Shown: positions 12,462 to 25,391 of the stretch, one piece after another
How positions within the stretch are numbered: position 1 is the first letter of the stretch
Layout of the letters: the number at the start of each line of letters is the position of its first letter
The notes under the pieces: model-generated
Databases searched by the model: none
Seen by the model: only the letters and a program-made list of their open reading frames with translations
What the model was told of the DNA's origin: nothing
Program-made: the position numbers and the translations under genes
Source: Rhizopus sp. PT2906
Lineage: Eukaryota; Mucoromycota; Mucoromycetes; Mucorales; Rhizopodaceae
Assembly: GCA_025529335.1 (NCBI GenBank)
Contig: JAMYHX010000012.1
Coordinates: forward strand, 1-64,000
Direction: 5' to 3'
DNA: 64,000 nucleotides

Positions 12462-13443
12462 TTACATAATGATGACAAGGACTAATAATATGATCAACAC
12501 GATGATAAGGCAACAGATACAATAACCTGACTTGGATTCTACAAAGATGTTAGCTGTTAGAATGGTCTTCTTTTTTACTTGTACCTTCTTCCTTTTTCAA
12601 AATATCTGTCACTCGCCTCATGGCCGTCTTTAGTCTTCCTTCTGATCGATCCACTCTTTCACCCAAATCATCCAATAGACTATATATATATGTATGTACA
12701 CACATATAATATGATTAGATCAATTAGGGATATAAAGTATATATACAAACATGACATGATCATCAATCTCTCTATTCATCGTTCCTGCTATTTCTTTTAA
12801 ATTGATCAAGGTACTTCCCATAGCATCCAAATGATGATCTTGTTCTTGTATCATCACCTATTGAAAAAGAGAATATGAGAACAAGAATGAGCTCATCATG
12901 TTGTTTTATACCGTCTGTTGTTGCTGTTCACTTTCAATAAATCGACTATTTTCATTTTGACGTATCGTTTCTATAGACTTTATTAAACTTAGAAAAATAA
13001 CACTCTCAGAGTATATATCTATTTTACTTGATTGGCTAAATGTTTATTATTCTTGGCTGGTGGGTTAGCCAGTGTATTTCTTATGAATTGTATCCTATTG
13101 CGTGACTTATCCAAAAACTGTCTTCTGGAAGAAAGGTCTTTTTGAGTCAAGTTAAACTGTGAAGGATTGGCTTGAGATGCCATAAAGGCTTCTTCAAGAT
13201 CATCAAGATCTTGTTCAATAGCTTCTAATGCTGAACCAAGCTCATCTGCTGTCCATAGTAATTCTTGATTCTTGGGTGAAGATACAGTTTGTTGAATTCG
13301 TTTCCAAGATTCAAATAGATTGTTGGCATTAGCTAAACTGTCTTCCACTTGACTACAAGTAATGAGTAACTTTCTTGGTCTATTGCTAATAAATAAATAA
13401 ACAAAAACCTTTTAACTATCAGAAAGGGATCTTGTTCCTCCAT
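12462..13443 (-). CDS. TLG1: Tlg1/syntaxin-6-type Qc SNARE
   Basis: About six exons. Exon 1 (13443-13409) encodes MEEQDPFLIVK and joins exon 2 (13352-13028) in phase 2. That exon holds the three-helix syntaxin-6 N-terminal domain (ANANNLFESW, ELGSALEAIEQDLDDLEEA). Later small exons give the SNARE helix (IQEQDHHLDAMGSTL..., LLDDLGERVDRSEGRL) and a C-terminal anchor rich in Ile, Leu and Val, ending at 12462. It is a tail-anchored trans-Golgi/endosome Qc-SNARE for retrograde fusion. The acceptor of exon 3 (about 12977) is weak: it was chosen because it keeps frame and gives a 50-bp intron. Only about 160 bp separate its stop from the start of the DRS2-type gene on the same strand, and both proteins act at the same compartment. 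Confidence 0.87.
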
Positions 13444-13839
13444 AAAACTATAGTTTGCATAAAGCAAAAGCTCCCTAAAAATAAACAATGTGCGAATTTC
13501 AGCAGATGTAGCCTGTGTCACCTGAGGAAACTATGTGGTGAGACTAGGTGATATTTATCAAATAAATTCATTTTCTTTTTTTTTTTTTCCACATGGAATA
13601 CAAGTATATCAAACTATGATGATGATATTGTCTTTCCCTTCTTTCATTCTCGAAACTTCCATCATCAAACAAGCAATAGAATATCTTGGACCCTTGATTC
13701 TTTTTAAGGGAACATGGTATCATTACGTAATACATGAAACATGAGCTTGTGATGCAAAATGGACATTTGATAGATTTTTCTTTGCATTTCTTTTTTTTGT
13801 TTTTGTTTTTTGTTTTCATAAAAACCAAAGCGTGTCGTA

Positions 13840-14933
13840 ATGAGATTAATCATTCGAGAAGATTATGAAGAAGTATCTGATTTTGTAGGTAAGTGTTTAT
13901 CTTAGAGCCTCTTGTTTTTATCTGATCATTGTTTCTTTAGCTACTTATATCAAAGAGCGTATCAAACAATTCAATCCTGATGAGAATCGTCCCTTCGTCC
14001 TTGGCTTACCTACAGGCTCATCTCCTATCGGTACATACAAGCGACTCGTTGATTTCCACAAGACAGGTGAGCTTAGTTTCAAGCATGTCGTTACGTTTAA
14101 TATGGATGAATACGTTGGTTTGCCTCGTGATCATCCTGAATCATATCATTCGTTTATGTGGAAGAATTTATTTATGCATGTGGATATCAATCCAGAGAAT
14201 GTCCACATCTTGGATGGTAATGCTCCTGACTTGGATGAAGAGTGCAAAAAGTTTGAAGCCGAAATTGCCAAGGTGGGTGGTATCGAGCTCTTCTTGGGTG
14301 GAATTGGTCCTGATGGCCACATTGCCTTTAACGAGCCTGGTTCTTCTCTTACATCTCGTACTCGTGTAAAGACATTGGCTTATGAAACGATTATTGCCAA
14401 TGCTCGTTTCTTTGATGGTGATATATCCAAAGTACCTAAACTTGCTCTTACTGTGGGCGTAGCGTAAGTGAAATAATGTCAATAATAACTGATCTAACAC
14501 ATCAATAGAACTGTTATGGATGCTCGTGAAGTGTTGATCATCATCACAGGTGCACACAAGGTATTTTTTTTTCATTGGATTCTTTTTTCCTTCTAATTTT
14601 TATATAATAGGCTATTGCATTAGCCAAGTGCATTGAAGAAGGAGTCAATCATATGTGGACTGTATCTGCTATTCAGATGCATCCTAAGGGTCTAATTGTA
14701 TGTGATGAAGATGCTACACTTGAATTACACGTCAAGGTATGAAAAGTATATCATAAATGACATAATATTAACATAAAAACAAAAAGACTGTAAAATACTT
14801 CAAATCTATCGAACATGTTCATCATTCATTGATTGGCCCAGAGAACCTTTCGTTACAAGGAGGAGTAAAGCAATTGAAGCAAGTGATGCCTGGAGTCAAT
14901 AATCATCGTCGTCCTTCTACTCCAATGGAATGA
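13840..14933 (+). CDS. NAG1: Glucosamine-6-phosphate deaminase
   Basis: Five exons (13840-13888, 13941-14463, 14509-14560, 14611-14736, 14787-14933) with consistent phases give 298 aa, slightly longer than the bacterial enzyme. The sequence contains the substrate loop [15 protein letters not shown], the NMDEYVGL segment with the catalytic Asp, the [17 protein letters not shown] loop with catalytic His/Glu, and [17 protein letters not shown]. The enzyme converts glucosamine-6-phosphate and water to fructose-6-phosphate and ammonia in the cytosol, the last step of N-acetylglucosamine (chitin) catabolism. The C-terminus ends in a short Arg/Pro/Ser tail. It is divergent from the TLG1 gene with about 400 bp between start codons. 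Confidence 0.96.
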
Positions 14934-15030
14934 AAAATGATACCCAATTTTTAATAAAAAGCGAGTCAAAAATAACCCGTCATTTTACTATCCTTTTTCT
15001 TTTCTTTTTTTTTTTTAAAAAAACAATATC

Positions 15031-16696
15031 ATGGCTGCCAACTATAATCAAGACGGAAATATGGGAAGGCCTCGACAAGGAGGCAATATACCGTTTTCTA
15101 AAATGGTATTTGACGGAAAAAGAATGAGAAAAGCAATTCAAAGAAGAACAGTAGATTATAATCACAGTGTTGCGAGATGGATGCAGGTAAACATGGAAAA
15201 GAAAAAAGAGAGAAATTAATAATAACATATTCTCTCTTTAGGAACGAGTATGGATACGTGATAAAAGAGATATCAAGTTTCTAAGACCTGATCCCAACTT
15301 TATAATTGATGTAATGTTAAACACACACAGCTTGAATCATTGACCAACCAAAAAGACATTTTATATATATAGCTTTTACCACCTGTTGCATATATTGATA
15401 ATCCCATGAATTCGGTGACAACCAAATTTGTTCATACTTCAACCAACAAAGTGAGATACCCTGTGAATGTGGTGAAGGTAAAAAAGAAAAAAAGAAAGAA
15501 ACTAGGTACGCATTGATTGACAATTATAATAGTGGACACCTGAAGGACGACGTTTGATCACTGGTTCTTCAAGTGGTGAATTCACTCTTTGGAACGGCCT
15601 TACATTCAACTTTGAAACCATTTTACAAGCACACGATTCAGCCGTACGCGCAATGAATTGGTCGCATAATGACAACTGGATGGTCACCGGTGACCACAGT
15701 GGAGTGATCAAGTATTGGCAGTCCAACATGAGTAACTTGAAGATGTTTCAAGGTCATAAAGAAGCGATCCGAGACTTGACATTTGCTCCTTCAGATACCC
15801 GCTTTGCCACTTGCTCGGATGACTCTATGATCAAGATTTGGGATTTCAATACAGGAACAGAAGAAAAGGCACTCTCGGGCCACGGTTGGGATGTCAAGTG
15901 CGTCGATTGGCATCCTTATAAGGCGTTGCTCGCTTCTGGTAGTAAAGATAACCTTATCAAGCTTTGGGATCCAAAAACAGCAAAGAATATTACAACATTG
16001 TAAAGAAAGATATAAAGAAAACTTAAAGACGCACTAACAAATCTATTCTTAGGCATGGACATAAAAATACAGTACTCGCATTACAGTGGAATCAAAATGG
16101 AAATTGGCTAGTCACTGCTGGTAGAGATCAGCTTGTTAAAGTATATGATATTCGAACCATGAAGGAATTACAAATCTTTAGAGGCCACAAGAAGGAAATT
16201 TGTTGTAATATATACATTTATACATATATGCTTTATGCAACATATTGATATTTTACCTTGTTTAGCTGCCAAATGGCATCCTCAACACGAAAGATTATTA
16301 GCCACAGGTGGTTCAGATGGTTCATTGATGTTTTGGATGGTAGGTCAAGATCAACCTGCAGGAGAACAAGAAACGGCACATGAATCAAATGTTTGGTCTT
16401 TAGACTGGCATCCTGTTGGCCATATCTTGGTATCTGGCTCAAACGATCATACAACTCGCTTCTGGACTCGACCACGTCCTGGTGAGTTATCGACAGGCAA
16501 GTTTGATTCTAGCCAACAATTTGAGGAAGAACAAGTACCTTCTAAACCAGAGCATGATCAAAGACAGCAATATACAGAATTACCACCATTTAGACCCAAC
16601 ATCATGCCCTCTCAAAATAAACTAGAACCACCACCCTTCAGACCTGCAGGTGCACGAAGAAAGTATTGGCCAGAGGCGCCGGTAAAGAATTATTGA
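15031..16696 (+). CDS. PFS2: Pfs2/WDR33-type polyadenylation factor (WD40)
   Basis: Six exons (15031-15186, 15242-15310, 15373-15477, 15533-15999, 16053-16204, 16266-16696) sum to 459 aa. The conserved N-terminus ([15 protein letters not shown], then [12 protein letters not shown]) precedes seven WD repeats such as [43 protein letters not shown] and [15 protein letters not shown]. This arrangement is typical of Pfs2/WDR33, the scaffold of the cleavage and polyadenylation factor that helps recognise the AAUAAA signal. The protein ends shortly after the propeller with a Pro/Phe-rich tail, as in fungal Pfs2, and lacks the long collagen-like tail of animal WDR33. It is convergent with the DHX35-type helicase (37 bp between stops). 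Confidence 0.95.
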
Positions 16697-16733
16697 TAAA
16701 AGTATATAAATGTAAATAAAACCAAGACTTTAT

Positions 16734-19191
<2,458 letters not shown>

Positions 19192-19479
19192 TGACTGAAA
19201 AAAAAAAAGAGATCTATGAGCTCGATTGACTGTATATTTTTAGAAATAAAAAAAACGGAAAATTGTTTTATTCATAACAACAAAACTCATTTTCATTTAA
19301 ATAAAAGAAATTTGACCACGTTAAATAAATAAAATAAGGTATAAATATGAGAAACAAAGACCCTTATTCTCTTTTTTCGTTTTTTATATTGAATTTGTAA
19401 AGGTGGAAATGGAAGGGGGTTATCAATATTACAGAAAGTGGTGTTGCCAGTATTATCATGGAGCAGGCAGGTGTAGTCG

Positions 19480-20905
19480 CCTTGATGGTAGTAATGCAGC
19501 AAGATCTTAGTCAGTCAGGCGTGGCTGAGGCTTCCTGGCTCGCTCATTGGGCCATCGTCTGCAACAAGGCTTGCATGTTTGGCTTCATTAAGCCGGACTA
19601 CCATTGGGTTCACAAGGCTTGCCAGATTTGGACGACTTACGCCAGGAGAACGCGAAATTGCTTTTGCTCAGTCTTGAGCGCTTTCAAGGCTTCCAACGTT
19701 TCCACACAAGCCATCTACATTTTTAATGTGTGAGCGTTTTTTTTTTTTTTTTTTTTTTTTTTACCATCTTTTTGTATGAACAACTTACTGCTAAAGACTT
19801 GTGGAACGCTACAAATGGTTCCAACGTGATGTCCTTGTTGTGAAAACCAACAGGAACAACCACACACTGTTCCTTGATCATTGCATAGACACCATTGGCG
19901 GGGGTAGACATACTTCAGTGGCGAAACGCCGTGCCTAAAAAACTGCATTGATTACCAACAATGAACAATGCATGCACACATTGATACCTACCATGACCGT
20001 GCACAAAGTGCACTTTAACCTTGCTGAAAGTAGCAAAGGTGGCTCGGGAAAATTGCTGGGCTAATGTTTTAAGCATTGCCAGCATTCCAAACATTGACCT
20101 TGCTGTTGTCGGCACTGTTGTAACCAGATGAGACCTCCGTCAGCAAAAACTCATGACTGTTGGCTATCATTATGCCATCGGCATAATACCTCAAGCGGCC
20201 ATCCTTCAACCCTTGTTGCGACAACTGTGTTGTCATGGCCGCCAATTCGATTTCCCCAGGCAGGAACATCACATCATAACCAAGGCTGCTGATCAGTTTA
20301 GCCGAAGCTTTCATACAGCCATCAAAAGTATACGATCGGTAGCATGTTTCCGATTTGTTCATTACATTTTGTGTTTAATTATTATATACATGATCGTTGC
20401 TAATGAAATATGTCAATCACAGTTTGGTTCTATTCATAGGCGAGTCAAATGGACTTGCTATGCTTACAACATGTCACAGATGCCCACGATCAATTTTTTC
20501 TCGGCCCTGGCTTGCTCGTCGACTAAGGTAATTCCGCGCAACTTGTCTATAACATCGTCCATGTGTACCATCGTCCCACACCAAATAACGCTGCGACGTT
20601 CTGGGCTATGAAGATGAGAAAATAAATTGTCAGTTTTTGCTTCAGTATATGCCAAATACCTTTACCTGAGCTGCATCGATTGCTTGACGTTGTCAGGTTT
20701 ACTCAAGAAGCATTGCTATTGCGACCAAATGCCGTTTTCGTCATTGCAATCATCCTCTTGGGGAAGGTTGCCATCGATGAACCGGATTTGACGTCGCTTA
20801 GATAAACTAGAGCGATCATTGCAATATTCACTTCACCGTTTAGCATTCTCCTCCTCCTGATCACTTGTAATGTCTTCCGCGATGGCGCTGCGGAGGGCAC
20901 TGTAA
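19480..20905 (-). pseudogene. Decayed multi-fragment gene of an unrecognised repeat family
   Basis: On the minus strand, stretches of good coding quality follow each other in changing frames: about 20900-20700, 20655-20464, 20362-20069, 20115-19915, 19911-19770 and 19735-19480. They include CYRSYTFDGCMKAS, KVKVHFVHGH and GVYAMIKEQCVVVP. Stops and frameshifts separate them, and a 23-base T run at 19739-19761 interrupts the last part. No catalytic motif was recognised. A 40-60 bp piece near 20430-20490 recurs at about 28865-28925, so the sequence is repetitive. I read it as the relic of a lineage-specific, probably mobile-element-linked gene. Some junctions could be introns rather than frameshifts. 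Confidence 0.45.
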
Positions 20906-20910
20906 AAGGA

Positions 20911-21289
20911 CACTGCACCAGAAATTAGACTAATACTACGGGCGCTACCTCTACCCATTACCTATGATATCGTCCAACAAAGCTTTTTAATCTGCAGGGT
21001 CAAACTAAACATGACTTTTATAAAGTCGCCATATTGGTTTGTGTTTTTTTAAGAAAGAAAGCGATAAAAAAGAAATGTTGTTATTTATTCTAGTTTTATG
21101 TTGTCAGCCTATCAACAAAGGTGCAAGAACACGTATAATTATGATGACATCGTATTTTATATCAAGGAGTGAACTGGACATCCTTAGATTAGGCAGAGGT
21201 ATTGGTAGTGTGGCGTTATATAGTGACAACATAGGTAGCGCCCCAAGGAAGCACTTGTAGCATCAGTCTAATTTCTGGTGCATGTAGTG
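20911..21289 (+). mobile_element. CACTA-like MITE, copy 1 (near complete)
   Basis: A 379-bp non-coding element. The left end CACTGCACCAGAAATTAGAC is mirrored by the right end GTCTAATTTCTGGTGC...GTAGTG as a terminal inverted repeat of roughly 30-40 bp with small gaps (the left end seems to lack 4 bases). A second inverted block (GGGCGCTACC/GGTAGCGCC) lies inside each end. The CACTA-type termini suggest a non-autonomous relative of the CACTA (En/Spm) superfamily. The interior matches the copies at 44401 and 60531 (reverse orientation). No clear target-site duplication was seen. It lies immediately upstream of the decayed minus-strand gene. Confidence 0.75.
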
Positions 21290-22085
21290 TTGGCAAAAAG
21301 GTAATACTCCCCAAACTGCAAAAACATTTAAACACAACAATAAAACACTCTTTGCCTGGGCAGCTATTGTCAACAGATTGAAGGCAAAGTTAAAGTATAT
21401 CAAAGCATTTGCTTTATGATACAAGATGTAATACTATGAGTGAGCAGTACTATTTTACTGATTTGGTAGGCAAAGGAAAGACTATTTAAATGTTATACGG
21501 CTAAAGGTTCTTCTTTCAATGTAAATTCAATTTTTTTACTTTTTAAAAGCAAACTAGACAACATATTAAGAGCAGAGTACAAACATATTCAATACATTAC
21601 TATAAACTGTATGCTTGCTAATATGAAGCCCAAAAGAGCGGTAAGGCATAAATAATGGCATTATAGGAATAGAAGCGGTAATAGCGGAGAAGGGCAATGA
21701 CTGTATTATTGAAGGCAGAAATGTACAATAGGAAGCACGAAAGCTTGACTGACAACAATTACTATTTCCATAGTAAAACACTCTTTCATTTTTTGAGGAA
21801 TGATAGACAATTTATGTATCACGAAAAATGACTTACGCTGCCATGAAGCCAATGACAGCTTATCATATTTGAGCAAAAGCAGTTTAAATACCTGTAACAA
21901 TGGCTTTAAATGAACACTTTTTTGAACAAAGAAACGCGATTGCTCCTTTTGGATAAAGAATAGAGTAGCCTTCGTCCCTTTTTCTTTTGATAAGATCCAT
22001 TTAGATTAAAAAAGTCATCTAATAACATTGCTTAGAGACATTATCACTCCAAGTGATTTATTACGGCATCAGTTCATCGGTATAC

Positions 22086-24782
22086 TTATATCATTCCAAA
22101 TCCTTCTGCGTTACTTATACTTGTCAGCAGCCTTTCTTTTAGCTTCTCTTTGCTACTGTATTCACAAAGCAACAACACGTTATAGCACGTATGGGATGTA
22201 GGCAATCTTGACCATCATAGTTAGTATTACCTCTCAGTTAGTCAACATGAGCCTACCTATCAGAATCACCTCCATTTTTCGCGATAACAAATTGAAGCTT
22301 ACTGAGCCCACCTATGGGCGCCTAAGAAATTAATTATTGGTCTGCGTAATACTTTTTACATCATCCACTTACTCTATCAGATCCTGTTGCAAAAAATAAC
22401 AGCTTCTTCTTTTCCTCATAAGAAAATGAATGCGCAATCTCCCAAAAGTATCTAAGATGTGTAAGTCACATAGAGTATTTGCTTGTATGTGAGACCATAC
22501 TTTATAATATCGGAATCCTTTGTCCATCCTCCATCATAGACAGTTGATTTCTCTAATGCTTCAAAGTCAAGATCGGAGCAACCACATATTAGTTGCTCCA
22601 CTTCTTCTGGCCTAAATATCTTCCAGAATGTTGGTCATTGAGCAGTACAATGTTTTATAAATTATTACCTTGATTGCACTATCCTGACATACTAGCATAA
22701 ACCCTTCTTTAAATGCTTCAAACTGCTTTTTCACAGAAACATCAAGGATAAACTTGGTGTAAAGCTCTACAAATTCTATCCTATTATCCTTTGTCAGTTG
22801 TATCTCTGCTCCATTAGGTTTTAAATCGTATGTGAACACATGTCCAAAAGACTCTACGCTAACTTGAAAGGAGCGGTCGTATTCTGCTTCAATATCTCCA
22901 TCATACTGCAAGAGCATCTCTAAGCCCTTCCCTAGAGTCTAGCACAACATTATTAAGCTTCATAAAGGGGGGAAGCTTGACTCAATATATCGTCTTACAG
23001 GATCAAGCTGTTTTAGATCGGACAAGCCCACGTCAACATTCATCAGTTTTTTGTATAGCGCAAGCGGGAAATGAAGGTCAAGTATGACACTATTGTATAC
23101 GGCAAGACCGAGAAGCAATCCAATGAGCTTGTATTCTCTGACATTGACATTGTCTAGTACTGGATTATGTGAGAACCAGCATAACCTCGATTCTTCATTA
23201 TAATTGAATAGTCCATATTTTGGATCAAATATCTCTCGAACTATCAGCTGAAAAAACTCTTTTTGTACACCACCTTCGTCAACCCCTTCCTCTCCTACAA
23301 ACTGCACTCTCAGCTGTTTCTTGAGATCATGTATTGACTTTTCTTCCAACTTGTATCCCAAAAATAGTGAATGATTTACTTATGAAGTGTTAGATAAACA
23401 TACCTGAAGAAGCGTATCAGCAATGATATAATCTCTTCGTATTTCAAGTACAAGATAAGGGCTGTTTACACCTATCAAAGGGACCCTTTTTCGTCAGAAA
23501 GATATATATTTCTATAATATTATCCATACCTTGAAATAAAGCACGAAAGAAGGCATCCTGAAGTTCATGCCGCATTTGATACACACTCTCCACCTTGAGT
23601 ACATCTGCCTTGACTGCCGGGTTCAACAAAAAGGGGTAATCACAGAATGAAAATCTAGCAGAGTTGTTAGAATCCGATTGAGATGATCAAAAGCGTACCC
23701 TTTTTTATCTTTATAGTTTGGAAAGTCCTCTTTTATCTCGATTTGCTCATTTACAGTCTCGTTGTAAAATTCTGTGTAGGACACTAATCTTTGTTGTTCA
23801 TTGAGACTATCTTATATGATCATGAGTATCTTGACATTGACAAGTTCTATAGTATGTCTTACATAGAACAGCTATACACTTGGTTGCATCAATGACAGAT
23901 ACGTCTGGATACACGCCCCCAGAATTTCCAGTACGAAGTTGTAAACGCTTTGATAGAAAGCTTTGGAATATTTGAAGCACATGCCTAAACTGAGATAAAT
24001 CATCTTGATCTTCAGGCGTCGGTTCTATTAAATATCGAAATAGTCTATCTTGTTCCTCTTTACTCAACTTGATGATAAATCCACATATTTCTTGCAAGAG
24101 ATGTTTTGTACTGTTTACATCGATAAATTCTCTACACTGTTTTGAAGGGCAAGTCAGTATACCTTTGTCTCTATTGTTTTGGCTTACTTGAAATAAAATG
24201 ACAATGATATTTAGGGCATCTGCACTGATATTCTCTTGGCTGCTGCGAGTCATGGATTGAATAAGTCGCTTGGATCGTTCTGAGATAGTAGTAATCCAAA
24301 GTGCCCACTAAATAAACATATTGGTTCATTTTCCCTTTCTCCTTATTTTTTTCCCTTTACTTGTGCTGATAATAATTCAAAGCTCTTTCTAGCTTCCACT
24401 TTGTCAATGGGACAACGTTCCTTTAGACTAGGCTTTTTCTAAATGATATTTCAATAACCTGTGCCAATTTCAACTCATTACATATATTCACCTGCTGAAA
24501 ACTAGCACTGACATAGTCTTGGTTGCTGAATACTTCACTTAAATATACAGACACTGAACTCCATTCCACTTCTTCTATAAGTTGTTGCACAATTTTTAAA
24601 TCAAGATAATCTATTAAAGAATGAGAAACATGCTGTGTAATCAAGTTGAATGCACTACCGAAATGAACCGTCATTGGGAATGAGAAAAAAGAGATTGCCA
24701 GGAGATTATGCGACAATCTCACTTCGGTGCGCATCATGGCTGTACTTAAATTCATCCAATGAACTCCTCTGTTTGAATGCAC
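22086..24782 (-). CDS. HECT-domain E3 ubiquitin ligase (Hul4/UBE3A-like)
   Basis: About ten small exons on the minus strand. The C-terminal half is a full HECT domain: [20 protein letters not shown], the [12 protein letters not shown] segment, the N-lobe [13 protein letters not shown], the [13 protein letters not shown] region, then [19 protein letters not shown] and the active-site loop LPTSHTCYN with catalytic Cys codon 22187-22185, followed by EYSSKEK and a C-terminal [10 protein letters not shown] 50-bp intron with an ACTAAC branch site lies directly before the Cys loop. HECT ligases take ubiquitin from an E2 onto this Cys and pass it to substrate. The upstream part resembles the Hul4/UBE3A group with no RCC1, C2 or WW domains seen. 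The N-terminus is uncertain: the frame opens before 24782 without a clear ATG, so the true start may be a downstream Met (near 24755) or an unseen 5' exon. Confidence 0.88.
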
Positions 24783-25391
24783 TGAGATGATCCATAATGG
24801 ATTTTCTATGCATGATCGCTCTGCTTATTTTTTTTTTTTGGGAAATAAAAGGTCTATTATTCATGAATATATATTGTAACTATGATCTCTTCTATTCATT
24901 AAATTGTGGTCAACCTGATGCTGTTGGTTCTTGCAAGAAGAAAAAAGAAACAGAATAATAAATTGTGAAGTTTAAAAATACAAGCACCCTTGGTGTTTTA
25001 ATTCATTTAATGAAACATAGCAATGTTTAATACAGGTAGTGTTGACTACAAATTGACCATTCTTTCTAGTTAAATCTGCAACTGTATATCTCAAAGTAGA
25101 CAACATACATTAATGATTCGTACACTTTTGATTTTTAGCATGTACTTGTCTTAACCTATAGACTGTCTTGCTCAAGTCTCTAGTCTTTACTATGAACAGC
25201 ATAAAGAACAGGATTTCTGTTCTATTCAAAATCAAAGCCAATCGTATCGTGAATATCTGCATTTAAATTTGACGTGTTACAAAAGACGCTCCCGCATAAT
25301 AATGGCGCTACCTTTTGTCATAATTCTTTCTTTCTTTCTTTTTGACGTGAATTACTTAAAAGGACATATTAATCGATCACATAAAATATAT
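24783..25391. other. Intergenic between divergent HECT and WDR44-like genes
   Basis: Contains an 11-base T run near 24830 and otherwise featureless AT-rich DNA. It should hold both promoters. Upstream in-frame ATGs of the WDR44-like gene (from 25300) would add a hydrophobic segment and are not favoured. Confidence 0.4.

Noticed and set aside
12975..13028. A 25-bp intron in the SNARE gene
   Set aside because: Too short to be spliced. A 50-bp intron ending at an AAG acceptor keeps the same frame and was preferred.
19739..19761. T run as a transcription terminator
   Set aside because: No gene that would end there was supported. It lies inside the decayed minus-strand relic and looks like microsatellite growth or a former poly(A) tail.
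25269..25391. Upstream Met codons of the WDR44-like gene
   Set aside because: They would add a hydrophobic segment not expected in this soluble family. The later ATG at 25392 in the same frame is sufficient.
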